This document shows positions 47,402-55,890 of a stretch of DNA of 64,000 bases, in pieces; within the stretch, counting starts at the first letter, position 1, and each line of letters begins with the position of its first letter. Source of the DNA: Bifidobacterium adolescentis ATCC 15703 (GTDB taxonomy: Bacteria; Actinomycetota; Actinomycetes; Actinomycetales; Bifidobacteriaceae); assembly GCF_000010425.1 (NCBI RefSeq), contig NC_008618.1:923946-987945 (forward strand), read 5' to 3'. The notes below the pieces were generated by a model, which ran no database searches, was not told where the DNA came from, and saw only the letters and a list, made by a program, of their open reading frames with translations. A program made the translations under genes and the position numbers.

Positions 47402-48103
47402 ATGGCATACATCGAAATGAAAAACAGCACCAAGCTCTACCACATGGGATCCACCACCATCACCGCCAACGACAACGTCTCCTTCACCATCGAACAAGAC
47501 GAACTCGCCATCATCCTCGGCGCATCCGGCGCAGGCAAATCAACAGTGCTCAACATCCTAGGAGGCATGGACACCAACACCTCAGGACAAGTAATCATCG
47601 ACGGCAAAGACATCTCCAACTACACACCCAAACAACTCACCGCATACCGCCGCACCGACATCGGCTTCGTATTCCAGTTCTACAACCTCGTCGCCAACCT
47701 CACCGCACGCGAAAACGTGGAACTCGCCTCACAAATCGTTCCCGACGCACAAGACGCCCGACAGGCGCTCGCCGACGTAGGGCTTGCGGACCGCGTCGAC
47801 AATTTTCCCGCGCAGTTGTCGGGCGGCGAGCAGCAGCGTGTGGCGATCGCTCGAGCGGTGGCGAAGAATCCGAAGATTCTGCTGTGTGACGAACCGACCG
47901 GCGCGCTTGACTACAACACCGGCAAGCAAGTGCTCCGCATTCTGCAGGACATGAGCCGCAAGAAGGGCGCGACAGTGGTGATCGTGACGCATAATTCTGC
48001 GATTGCGCCGATTGCGGACCGTGTAATTCGCATGCATGATGGACGTGTGTCATCGATTGAGGTCAACGAGCATCCGATGGATATCGAAGAGCTTGAATGG
48101 TGA
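47402..48103 (+). CDS. Orphan MacB/LolD-like ABC ATP-binding protein
   Basis: This 233-residue protein aligns without gaps to the ATPase at 41513. By eye the first 127 residues differ at about 36 sites, while the last 106 differ at about five. The same motifs are intact: [26 protein letters not shown] and DEPTGALD. No permease gene follows; the sequence runs straight into tRNA-Asn. The protein could work with the upstream permease or be a relic of a second exporter. Codon use switches at about 47,770 from C/A-rich to G/T-rich. The start has GGAGCGGAAC upstream. Confidence 0.85.
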   Translation: MAYIEMKNSTKLYHMGSTTITANDNVSFTIEQDELAIILGASGAGKSTVLNILGGMDTNTSGQVIIDGKDISNYTPKQLTAYRRTDIGFVFQFYNLVANLTARENVELASQIVPDAQDARQALADVGLADRVDNFPAQLSGGEQQRVAIARAVAKNPKILLCDEPTGALDYNTGKQVLRILQDMSRKKGATVVIVTHNSAIAPIADRVIRMHDGRVSSIEVNEHPMDIEELEW

Positions 48104-48131
48104 CGTTGCGACACGCTGTGATACGTATGAT

Positions 48132-48159
48132 TTGCGTAAATGGCTGATTCGTGTAATAT
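48132..48159 (+). promoter_or_regulatory. Putative promoter of the tRNA-Asn pair
   Basis: TTGCGT (48132-48137) and TAATAT (48154-48159) are spaced 16 bp. A start at about 48166 would give a short leader containing GGAAG/CTTCC before the first tRNA. Confidence 0.5.
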
Positions 48160-48201
48160 ATGTGACTTGTGCACGGAAGCTAAGTCTTCCGGTGGGAACA
48201 T

Positions 48202-48274
<73 letters not shown>

Positions 48275-48301
48275 CGCAGTTTCGGGTACTCCGGAACATA
48301 T

Positions 48302-48374
48302 TCCTGCGTAGCTCAGTTGGCAGAGCATTCGACTGTTAATCGAACGGTCACTGGTTCAAGCCCAGTCGCAGGAG
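48302..48374 (+). tRNA. tRNA-Asn (GTT), copy 2
   Basis: This copy matches the first except for the second anticodon-stem pair, C-G there and U-A here, a compensatory change. It starts 27 bases after copy 1. Both are read toward the terminator downstream. Confidence 0.97.
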
Positions 48375-48380
48375 CTTTTT

Positions 48381-48408
48381 AGCCCTTGGTTTTCCAAGGG
48401 CTTTTTTG
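48381..48408 (+). terminator. Intrinsic terminator of the tRNA-Asn pair
   Basis: AGCCCTTGG (48381-48389), a TTTT loop, CCAAGGGCT (48394-48402), then TTTTTTG. Confidence 0.93.
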
Positions 48409-48430
48409 TTTCCGTAAGAACTTTTCGCTG

Positions 48431-48808
48431 CTATTCCAACGAATCGAGCACGTCGTCAATGAGTGTGCGGTCGTGTGCCGCATCAGCCTTGAGTCGAGGG
48501 AAGCGACGTATGACGTTGTCGGGACTTGCGTTGGCCGCACGTGCCACATTCGATTTTGACTCGCCATGCGCCACGGCGATTTCCGCGAGCCGATCCACTA
48601 GCGAATCCGAAACCTGCCGTATTTGCTCGCCAACCCATAACTGGGACAATTCGGGTGAAAGCGTGTAATCGTCCTGCAGCTCGCTTGAAGCCTCCTGAAT
48701 GGCGGCCCATAGCACCATGAATGGCTTGCGGTAGTAGGCGATGCGTTCCTCGGACGGCTCGCTCTCCAACTGCTGCAATGCCTTGCGTTGCGTAGTGTTG
48801 TCACTCAT
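48431..48808 (-). CDS. Hypothetical protein
   Basis: This 125-residue acidic, helical protein has no signal peptide or membrane segment. The stretch EERIAYYRKPFMVLW and a C-terminal part (GESKSNVARAANASPDNVIRR, in shorter pieces SKSNVARAA and SPDNVIRR) look like a small helix-turn-helix, where the second part could be the recognition helix. I do not recognise the family. The ATG at 48808 is preferred because upstream in-frame codons encode basic, low-quality sequence; its ribosome-binding site is weak. It ends next to the tRNA terminator. Confidence 0.6.
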   Translation of the reverse strand: MSDNTTQRKALQQLESEPSEERIAYYRKPFMVLWAAIQEASSELQDDYTLSPELSQLWVGEQIRQVSDSLVDRLAEIAVAHGESKSNVARAANASPDNVIRRFPRLKADAAHDRTLIDDVLDSLE

Positions 48809-48872
48809 GCGTCCCATCGTATGCCACGTTCGGTGGCGTTTTGGCATGTCATGGCGCGACACGCCCGGCATC

Positions 48873-48881
48873 TGTGGATAA
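48873..48881 (-). promoter_or_regulatory. Consensus DnaA-box sequence
   Basis: TGTGGATAA is the complement of TTATCCACA. It lies between divergent genes. A single 9-mer may be chance. Confidence 0.3.
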
Positions 48882-48981
48882 GTGTTGTTCTCCGACCACA
48901 AGGTCGTTCCAAGTCGACGGGCGGTCTTCGAACGTGCCATGATATCGATTCCCGATAGAGACGCGGACCACAGGAGGCCTC

Positions 48982-49605
48982 ATGAACAAATGGGAATACC
49001 GTCGTCGTGTTCGACACAATAAGATGTCCGATGACATTGACAAGCGCAACCGGCACCGGTGCGCCGCGGCGATGGCCGTATGCGTATTGGCGAATATCGC
49101 GTTCACGATATGCTGCGCGCAACCTACGGCGTCGGCATACGCGCAATCGGCTGATGACGTGGCGCATGAAGTCGCACAAGCGGCATGCCGCACATCAATG
49201 CAGTGGCCTTTGGAGCACGCGCAAGTAATCGGCGAATATGATGCGCCGGCTAAACAATGGTTGCCTGGGCATCGCGGTTTGGATTTGCGTGCACGGCCGC
49301 AAGACGCCATCATCGCGCCCGCGGATGGTGTGGTCGCCTTCAGTGGCAAAGTGGCGGGCAAATCCGTGGTAACGCTTCGCCACGGTGCGGAAACAGGAAG
49401 CCTGACGTCGACGTTTGAACCCGCGGTCACTACGCGACCGGTCGGGGCCGTCATCGCCAAGGGGGAGCGTTTCGCTCGTGTTGAAGGTGGCTCGGAACAT
49501 TGCGCCGATGGATGCCTGCATTGGGGCCTCAAGAGCGGAGGACGTGATTATGCGGATCCGTCGGGCAGAGTGAGGTCGATGCGGGTTGAACTGAAACCGT
49601 TGTAA
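48982..49605 (+). CDS. Secreted M23 (LytM-type) peptidase-like protein
   Basis: This 207-residue protein has a signal peptide (hydrophobic core about 28-50, possible cleavage after ASAYA at 54) and an M23 domain. His97 and Asp101 are the zinc ligands in GHRGLD; His180 in GCLHWG is the third. Cys178 occupies the place of the first histidine of the usual HxH, as in many actinobacterial CLHWG-type members. Cys174 and Cys178 may form a disulfide. It probably acts on cell-wall peptides or regulates an amidase. The ATG at 48982 has AGGAGG upstream. Confidence 0.8.
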   Translation: MNKWEYRRRVRHNKMSDDIDKRNRHRCAAAMAVCVLANIAFTICCAQPTASAYAQSADDVAHEVAQAACRTSMQWPLEHAQVIGEYDAPAKQWLPGHRGLDLRARPQDAIIAPADGVVAFSGKVAGKSVVTLRHGAETGSLTSTFEPAVTTRPVGAVIAKGERFARVEGGSEHCADGCLHWGLKSGGRDYADPSGRVRSMRVELKPL

Positions 49606-49718
49606 CGGCCATATCCACGGGTGTTGTCGTTGTTCCTGGGGTCGTGGCCTTAAAGAAAAAGTGCGGTATTCCGGCTATGATGCTGTCTGTACATTAGATT
49701 TCGAGGAGCGAGAAGCTT

Positions 49719-51548
49719 ATGATCAAGGAATACACGCGCCCTTTGGAACAGGGAATTGACTCGGACAAAAACATCTTCTCAGTACTTGAGGAGCGTGTGG
49801 AACGCACTCCTGACGACAATCTTGTCGAATACAAGAACGCTCAGGGCGAATGGGCGGCGTTCACCGCTGCGGAGTTCAAAAACAAGGTCGTCGCCCTCGC
49901 CAAAGGACTTATCGCTCGTGGCGTAATGCCTGGAGATTCGGTATCCATTATCGCGCATACCTGCTGGCAGTGGACCGCGCTTGATGTGGCCATCATGTCC
50001 ATCGGCGCCCTTACCGTTCCGGTCTATGAAACGAATTCGCCGGCGCAGGTGAAGATGATTTTCAATGATGCCAATGTCAAGATGGCGTTCGCTGAGGATG
50101 ATTTCCAGCGCGACAAAATCGAATCCGTCCGTGATCAGTGCCCGGATCTTGGCGACGTGTACGTCATCGGACTTGGTGCAATTGACACGATCATCGAATA
50201 CGGCCGCGCGGTCTCCGACGCCGAATTCCTTGAACGTGAACAAGCGGTCAAAGGCTCCGATCTAGCCACCATCGTATATACGTCGGGATCCACTGGCACC
50301 CCGAAGGGCGTTGAACTGACGCATGCCAATTTCGTGTTCATCACCTATTCCGGCGTCAACTCCATGCCGGACATCGCCATGAAACCGAATCGTCGACTGC
50401 TGCTGTTCCTGCCGCTCGCCCATGTATTCGCCCGATACATGCAGTTCTTCTGCTTTGCCGGAAACGTTTCACTCGGTCTGTCCAGCAATCTGAAGACCAT
50501 TCTCGCCGATTTCAAGGCGTTCAAACCGACGTTCATCCTCGCCGTGCCGCGGATTTTCGAAAAGATCTACAATGCGGCCTCGCAGAAGGCCGGAGCCGGT
50601 TTCAAGGGACGTGTTTTCGCTGACGCCACCCAGACGGCATGCGATTGGTCGCATGCTCAGCAGTCCGGTGGGAGCATTCCACTCGCGCTGAACGCAAAAC
50701 ATGCCCTGTACAACAAGCTGGTGTATTCGTCAATCATGGAAGTGTTCGGCGGCCACGTCGAGTATGCGGTCTCCGGCGGAGCGCCGCTTGATTCCTCTAT
50801 CGCGCATTTCTTCAACGGTGTCGGTCTGTCGCTATTGGAAGGCTACGGCATGACCGAAACGTGCGCCCCCTCGAGTGTCAATCCGACCGAAGGCTACAAG
50901 ATCGGCACCATCGGCTTGCCTCTGCAAGGCGTGACCATGGGGGTCGACGAAGAAGGGGAGCTGTGCATAAAGAGCCCTGCCGTATGCGCCGGATACCACA
51001 ACAATCCTGACGTTACCAAGCAGCAAATTGTCGATGGATGGCTGCATACCGGTGATCTCGGCTCCATTGATGATGACGGCTTCGTTTCCATCGTCGGGCG
51101 TAAGAAGGATCTCATCATCACCGCAGGCGGCAAGAACGTCTCCCCATGCGAGATGGAAGCATCCATCATGACTTCGCCGGTGGTGAGCCAATGCGTCATG
51201 ATCGGCGATCGCAAGCCATTCATCGCCGCAATCATCTCCCTTGATTTGGCGGAGACGAACCTATGGCTGGAATCCAAGGGAGCGGAACAGGTCGCTGATT
51301 TGGATGAAGCCTCGAAGAATCCCATTGTGCGTGCGGAAGTGGAGCGTGCCGTCAACAAAGCCAATGAGCTCGCCTCACGTGCCGAATCAATCCGCAAGTT
51401 CGAAATCGTTCCCGACGAGTTCACTGAGGAGAACGGTTTGGTCACGCCGAGCATGAAGGCCCGCAGGCAGGCAGTGGTTGAACATTACCGGACGTTGATC
51501 GACAAGGTCATCTACGTGCCGAGGAAGCCGGCGGCTCACGCCGAATGA
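49719..51548 (+). CDS. fadD: Long-chain acyl-CoA synthetase (AMP-forming), copy 1
   Basis: This 609-residue ANL-superfamily enzyme activates fatty acids with ATP and CoA. The P-loop-like YTSGSTGTPKG lies near residue 185, followed by EGYGMTET and the hinge GWLHTGDLG, and ends with [13 protein letters not shown] strong GAGGAGCGAGAAGCTT site precedes the ATG. It is monocistronic with a terminator downstream. A second, longer copy is at 56659. Bifidobacteria lack beta-oxidation, so the product probably feeds lipid remodelling. Confidence 0.92.
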   Translation: MIKEYTRPLEQGIDSDKNIFSVLEERVERTPDDNLVEYKNAQGEWAAFTAAEFKNKVVALAKGLIARGVMPGDSVSIIAHTCWQWTALDVAIMSIGALTVPVYETNSPAQVKMIFNDANVKMAFAEDDFQRDKIESVRDQCPDLGDVYVIGLGAIDTIIEYGRAVSDAEFLEREQAVKGSDLATIVYTSGSTGTPKGVELTHANFVFITYSGVNSMPDIAMKPNRRLLLFLPLAHVFARYMQFFCFAGNVSLGLSSNLKTILADFKAFKPTFILAVPRIFEKIYNAASQKAGAGFKGRVFADATQTACDWSHAQQSGGSIPLALNAKHALYNKLVYSSIMEVFGGHVEYAVSGGAPLDSSIAHFFNGVGLSLLEGYGMTETCAPSSVNPTEGYKIGTIGLPLQGVTMGVDEEGELCIKSPAVCAGYHNNPDVTKQQIVDGWLHTGDLGSIDDDGFVSIVGRKKDLIITAGGKNVSPCEMEASIMTSPVVSQCVMIGDRKPFIAAIISLDLAETNLWLESKGAEQVADLDEASKNPIVRAEVERAVNKANELASRAESIRKFEIVPDEFTEENGLVTPSMKARRQAVVEHYRTLIDKVIYVPRKPAAHAE

Positions 51549-51556
51549 TGTTCGAA

Positions 51557-51607
51557 ATATGGTGGGGGCCGGTGACATCCGAGTGATGCCATCGGCCCCC
51601 ACCATAT
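51557..51607. terminator. Bidirectional terminator between fadD and the lipoprotein gene
   Basis: The 15-bp arms (51557-51571 and 51593-51607) are perfectly complementary. No long U-run exists on either strand. It lies between convergent genes. Confidence 0.7.
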
Positions 51608-51640
51608 CCGGAAGAATCCCGGAAGAATCCCGGAAGAATC
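51608..51640. repeat. 11-bp tandem repeat, three copies
   Basis: CCGGAAGAATC is repeated exactly three times (51608, 51619, 51630). It directly abuts the terminator stem and ends at the stop codon of the minus-strand lipoprotein gene. Confidence 0.95.
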
Positions 51641-53147
51641 ATAGGCCCGCATCCGCCAGCGAAATGTAGCCGGGTTCAATCAGCGTTTTCTTGAGATTGT
51701 CGGCGCTGATCGCCAATGTCTCCTCATGGATGGTCGTAATTTTCTTCCCCTCGACCGTTGCGGAACGGATGAAACCGAGTTTGGAAAGTTTGCCCGAAGT
51801 GTTCAGTCGCACGCATGTCTGCGCGATGTCATCGGCCAACGCCTTGCGGTTCTCCATGGCGGTCATCCATTGCTTGCCGTTGACGATGTTCGGCATGGAA
51901 CTGATATAGGCCCCATAGCCGGTGATGATCGGCCATTTTGCGTTTTCCTTGTTATCGGAATCGCTGTCGTCATCCGATGACGACGTCTTCGCAGGGTCAG
52001 GCACTGCCTGCCGTTTCAGGTCTTTTTTGCCCGTGATGCTGTCCACGATGCCGGAGATTGAGATGGAAGGGTTGATATCGGCTGAGGAACCTGTGTAGCC
52101 GAGTTTGTCCAACTCGTCGGCGATGTTCTTCGCCACATAGTCGTTGCAGGAGATGACGCCATCAAGGTGGACAGGGTGCGAATCGTCCTTGTCCGCGTCG
52201 AGACGTTCGGCAAGCACCGATTTGATTTGTTCGGCTTTTGACGAATCGAATGCCACGGACCGCCAGTCATCCTTGGTGGTCGAAGCGGTGAGCGTCTCGG
52301 AAGGAGATGCCGCTTTGCCGTCCTTGAAATACGGTTCGAGCACTTTCCAGATGCCTTTGAACATGTTCTGGGCGAAGGACGTGTCCGTTTTGGCATCATG
52401 TCCGTCGGCCGCGTCGTAGGGGAGTAGTACCTCGATTTGCTTGGGGGCATCGGACGATGCCTTGTCGAGCTCGAGCTTGTTGACGAGCTCTTTGGCTTGC
52501 AGTTCTCCAATCTGCTCGGCCGTGGTCATCGGCACGTACACGTCCGGCGCATACCCTTGAAGCGTATTGGAGATCAGAACGACCTTCATTCCTTCATTCT
52601 GCGCAAGCTGCAACGCCGAAACCAGCCGTTGCGCTGATTGCGCATAATCCTGTTCGTCCTCATCCGACGCGTCGGAGTTCCACGTGATATCATGCCGTGC
52701 ATAGTCGCCGTATTGCCTGTCGGATTCCGGCATCTCGGCGACAGGCGCCACCACCAAGGTGGTTTTGGCTTTCGTGGACGAATGCTCGGTCCCGTTGATG
52801 TGATTCACCACATAGTCTTGGACGCTTTGACTTTGTTTGTCGAGGTTCGAAGCGGTTTTCACGGTGATGTCGCCGCTTTTGACACCGGTCCGTTTCAACG
52901 AGGACACGATTTCGGGAACGAGTTTTTCCCATTTGCTCAATGGCGTCTGTTGAGAGATGGTGATGCTGTCTGTCGGAGCGAAAATCGCCACATTGCCGGC
53001 ATCGGCTGTTGCGCTGGATTGTGATGACGGCTGTTGCTGCGATTGCGAATCACCGTTGGGCGAGCAGGCCCCCATGGCTGTTGCCATGCAGACCGATGCC
53101 AGCAGAGCGAGCAGACGTTTCGCCGGGATTGTGCGATGCAGAATCAT
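51639..53147 (-). CDS. Substrate-binding lipoprotein (type 1 periplasmic-binding fold)
   Basis: This 502-residue protein has a lipoprotein signal with lipobox TAMGAC (Cys28), a Ser/Gln-rich linker (29-48) and then a bilobal domain like the sugar-binding XylF/ChvE group. It is longer than most such proteins; an Asp/Ser-rich insert (SSSDDDSDSD) interrupts the C-terminal lobe. No ABC ATPase or permease is adjacent, so the partner is unknown. AAAGGA precedes the ATG. Confidence 0.75.
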   Translation of the reverse strand: MILHRTIPAKRLLALLASVCMATAMGACSPNGDSQSQQQPSSQSSATADAGNVAIFAPTDSITISQQTPLSKWEKLVPEIVSSLKRTGVKSGDITVKTASNLDKQSQSVQDYVVNHINGTEHSSTKAKTTLVVAPVAEMPESDRQYGDYARHDITWNSDASDEDEQDYAQSAQRLVSALQLAQNEGMKVVLISNTLQGYAPDVYVPMTTAEQIGELQAKELVNKLELDKASSDAPKQIEVLLPYDAADGHDAKTDTSFAQNMFKGIWKVLEPYFKDGKAASPSETLTASTTKDDWRSVAFDSSKAEQIKSVLAERLDADKDDSHPVHLDGVISCNDYVAKNIADELDKLGYTGSSADINPSISISGIVDSITGKKDLKRQAVPDPAKTSSSDDDSDSDNKENAKWPIITGYGAYISSMPNIVNGKQWMTAMENRKALADDIAQTCVRLNTSGKLSKLGFIRSATVEGKKITTIHEETLAISADNLKKTLIEPGYISLADAGL

Positions 53148-53210
53148 GCCATGTCCTTTGCGGAAGAATAGACGTTCCTTATACTGACCATCGATTGTAA
53201 TATCCGGACG

Positions 53211-53252
53211 TCAAAAAGCCCGTACGCGTGTGTGATTGCGCATACGGGCTTT
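53211..53252 (-). terminator. Intrinsic terminator of icd
   Basis: AAAGCCCGTACGCG (53215-53228) pairs with CGCATACGGGCTTT (53239-53252) with one mismatch. Read on the minus strand a TTTTT run follows the stem. Confidence 0.88.
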
Positions 53253-53268
53253 CGACAGCTCAGATAGA

Positions 53269-54489
53269 TTACTCTGCCAGAGCCTTTGCCAGATTCTCGT
53301 CGAGGGCGTTCATGAAACCCTCGGTATCGAGCCAAGGCTGGTCCGGTCCGATGAGCATGGCCAGATCCTTGGTCATCTGTCCGCCTTCGACGGTGGAGAT
53401 GATGACTTTCTCCAAAGTTTCGGCGAAATGCTTGACTTCCGGAGTGTTGTCAAGGTCGGCGCGATGCTTCAGACCGCCGGTCCATGCGAAGATGGAGGCG
53501 ATCGGATTGGTCGAGGTCTTTTCACCCTTCTGCCAACGGCGATAATGGCGGGTCACGGTGCCGTGCGCGGCTTCGGCTTCGACGGTCTGCCCGTCGGGAG
53601 TCATCAGCACGGAGGTCATTAGGCCAAGGGAGCCGAATCCCTGTGCGACGGAATCCGACTGCACGTCGCCATCGTAGTTCTTGCAAGCCCAGATATAGCC
53701 GCCATGCCACTTGAGGGAGCTTGCCACCATGTCATCAATGAGTCGGTGCTCGTAGGTCAGGCCAGCCGCCTCGTACTTGTCCTTGTATTCGTTTTCGAAC
53801 ACCTCGGCGAACGTATCCTTGAACTGGCCGTCGTACGCCTTGAGAATCGTGTTCTTGGTGGACAGGTACACCGGATAGCCGCGCATCAGACCATAGTTGA
53901 AGCAGGCGCGTGCGAAACCTCGGATGGAATCGTTCACGTTGTATTGCACCTGGGCAACTCCGCCGTCAGGGCCATAATTGTAAACGACGTGCTCAATCGG
54001 CTCGGAGCCGTCTTCCGGAGTGAAGGTTACGGTGAGGGTGCCGGCTCCCGGAACCTTGAAATCAGTGGCTTTGTACTGGTCTCCGAAGGCGTGACGTGCC
54101 ACGACGATCGGCTTGGTCCATCCCGGGACCAGGCGAGGCACATTGCTCATGACGATTGGCTCGCGGAAGATGGTGCCGCCGAGAATGTTGCGGATGGTAC
54201 CATTGGGGGACTTCCACATCTTCTTGAGGCCGAACTCCTTGACGCGCGCCTCGTCCGGGGTGATGGTGGCGCATTTGACGCCGACATGTTCGCGCTGGAT
54301 GGCCTTCGCCGCGTCGACGGTCACCTGATCGTCGGTGGCGTCGCGGTTTTCGATGCCCAGATCGTAATAATCCAAATCCACGTCGAGGTACGGCAGGATC
54401 AGACGGTTCTTGATGTCTTTCCAGATGACACGGGTCATCTCGTCGCCGTCGAGTTCGACGACTTTGCCTTCGACCTTGATTTTGGCCAT
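53269..54489 (-). CDS. icd: NADP-dependent isocitrate dehydrogenase, eukaryote-like type
   Basis: This 406-residue enzyme oxidatively decarboxylates isocitrate to 2-oxoglutarate. The N-terminus [10 protein letters not shown] and the segments [12 protein letters not shown] and [15 protein letters not shown] are those of the subfamily found in eukaryotes and some bacteria rather than the E. coli type. In a bifidobacterium with an incomplete TCA cycle it mainly provides 2-oxoglutarate for glutamate, which gltBD uses. GGGAGGAC precedes the ATG. It is divergent from guaB3. Confidence 0.93.
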   Translation of the reverse strand: MAKIKVEGKVVELDGDEMTRVIWKDIKNRLILPYLDVDLDYYDLGIENRDATDDQVTVDAAKAIQREHVGVKCATITPDEARVKEFGLKKMWKSPNGTIRNILGGTIFREPIVMSNVPRLVPGWTKPIVVARHAFGDQYKATDFKVPGAGTLTVTFTPEDGSEPIEHVVYNYGPDGGVAQVQYNVNDSIRGFARACFNYGLMRGYPVYLSTKNTILKAYDGQFKDTFAEVFENEYKDKYEAAGLTYEHRLIDDMVASSLKWHGGYIWACKNYDGDVQSDSVAQGFGSLGLMTSVLMTPDGQTVEAEAAHGTVTRHYRRWQKGEKTSTNPIASIFAWTGGLKHRADLDNTPEVKHFAETLEKVIISTVEGGQMTKDLAMLIGPDQPWLDTEGFMNALDENLAKALAE

Positions 54490-54624
54490 GGTTTGTCCTC
54501 CCTGTCGGAATTGAAGGTGATGGGTTCCGTCTTATTACATGTGTGTTAATTCCGTATGGAAATGTCCAAAACCGTGGGGACACGCGCGAAGGCACTGTCA
54601 TAGCTGAGCATTAGCCTTGAAACC

Positions 54625-55743
54625 ATGTCTCAGGAAATTGAAATCGGTTTGGGCAAGAAGGGCCGTCTGGCCTATTCGCTGGACGATGTCTCCATCGTTC
54701 CCTCCCGTCGTACCCGTGATCCTCAGGATGTGTCCACCTCTTGGCAGGTCGACGCCTATGAATTCGACGTGCCGGTCATCGGCGCCCCGATGGATTCCGT
54801 GACCAGCCCGGCCACGGCCATCGCCATGGGCAAGATGGGCGCGCTTGGCGTGCTTGACCTAGAAGGATTGTGGACCCGCTATGACGATCCCCAGCCGCTG
54901 CTGGACGAAATCGCGCAGCTGTCTGCGGACAAGGCCACCGAACGCATCCAGCAGATTTACGCTGAGCCGATCAAGCCGGAACTCATCGTCGAACGTCTGC
55001 ATGAGATTCGTGATGCCGGCGTCACCGTAGCCGGCGCGCTGTCTCCGCAGCGTACGCAGGATTATTATTCCACCGTGCTTGAGGCCGGTGTCGATCTGTT
55101 TGTCATTCGTGGCACCGTGGTGTCGGCGGAGCATGTCTCCAAGGACCATGAGCCCCTGAACCTTAAGAAATTCATCTATGACCTGGATGTCCCCGTCATT
55201 GTTGGCGGCGCGGCCAACTACACGGCTGCGTTGCATTTGATGCGCACGGGAGCCGCTGGCGTGCTTGTCGGCTTCGGTGGCGGTGCGGTATCCGCCAACC
55301 GCAACACGATTGGAGTGCACGCGCCGATGGCCACAGCCATCGCCGATGTCGCCGAGGCCCGCCGCGATTACATGGACGAATCGGGCGGACGCTATGTGCA
55401 GGTGATTGCCGACGGCGGTATGGGTGATTCCGGCAGCTTCGTCAAGGCATTCGCGCTGGGCGCCGATGCGGTGATGCTGGGCTCGCCTCTGGCACGCGCC
55501 TCCGAGGCTCCTGGCAAAGGCATGCATTGGGGCGCCGAGGCCCGCCACCAGACGTTGCCGCGCGGATTCCGCACTAACGTGGGCACCGTAGGTTCCTTGC
55601 AGGAGGTCATGTTCGGCCCGAGCCATAACGCCGACGGAACCACCAATTTTGTTGGGGCGCTTCGCAGAGCCATGGCCACGACCGGTTATGTCGATTTGAA
55701 GAGCTTCCAACGTTGTCCGGTTACGGTCGCTTCGAGCCACTGA
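54625..55743 (+). CDS. guaB3: GuaB3 family IMP dehydrogenase-related protein
   Basis: This 372-residue TIM barrel belongs to the IMPDH/GMPR superfamily but lacks CBS domains. The usual catalytic-Cys loop is replaced by VGFGGGAVSANRNTIGV (about residues 214-230), with no cysteine. This is the pattern of the GuaB3 proteins of actinobacteria; recent work on related proteins points to GMP reductase activity, but not for this one. No clear ribosome-binding site precedes the ATG. It is divergent from icd and ends 17 bp before the DnaA-box pair. Confidence 0.88.
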   Translation: MSQEIEIGLGKKGRLAYSLDDVSIVPSRRTRDPQDVSTSWQVDAYEFDVPVIGAPMDSVTSPATAIAMGKMGALGVLDLEGLWTRYDDPQPLLDEIAQLSADKATERIQQIYAEPIKPELIVERLHEIRDAGVTVAGALSPQRTQDYYSTVLEAGVDLFVIRGTVVSAEHVSKDHEPLNLKKFIYDLDVPVIVGGAANYTAALHLMRTGAAGVLVGFGGGAVSANRNTIGVHAPMATAIADVAEARRDYMDESGGRYVQVIADGGMGDSGSFVKAFALGADAVMLGSPLARASEAPGKGMHWGAEARHQTLPRGFRTNVGTVGSLQEVMFGPSHNADGTTNFVGALRRAMATTGYVDLKSFQRCPVTVASSH

Positions 55744-55759
55744 TCAGATAGCTTCGTCC

Positions 55760-55782
55760 TGTGGATAAAAAAGTTATCCACA
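55760..55782. promoter_or_regulatory. Inverted pair of consensus DnaA boxes
   Basis: TGTGGATAA (55760-55768) and TTATCCACA (55774-55782) are a perfect 9-bp inverted repeat with a 5-base spacer. Both match the consensus TTATNCACA. The pair directly adjoins the guaB3 terminator stem. Confidence 0.6.
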
Positions 55783-55816
55783 ATCCCTCCGTCGACTTGA
55801 CGGGGGGATTGTCTTT
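55781..55816 (+). terminator. Intrinsic terminator of guaB3
   Basis: CAATCCCTCCGTC (55781-55793), a GACTT loop and GACGGGGGGATTG (55799-55811) pair with one T-G. TCTTTAT follows. Confidence 0.8.
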
Positions 55817-55890
55817 ATGTATTAATGTTTTTGGTCCTTCTCAGTGAAGAGAGTTGGATGACATTAAATAGGTAAAGAAATGAGGGATCC

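Noticed and set aside
45583..47889. A 768-codon plus-strand frame opposite nnr
   Set aside because: The product is extremely rich in Arg, His, Gln and Pro, typical of antisense of a GC-rich gene, while nnr is conserved end to end.
55743..55850. The DnaA-box region as the chromosomal origin
   Set aside because: Only two boxes, no AT-rich unwinding region and no dnaA, dnaN or rpmH nearby.
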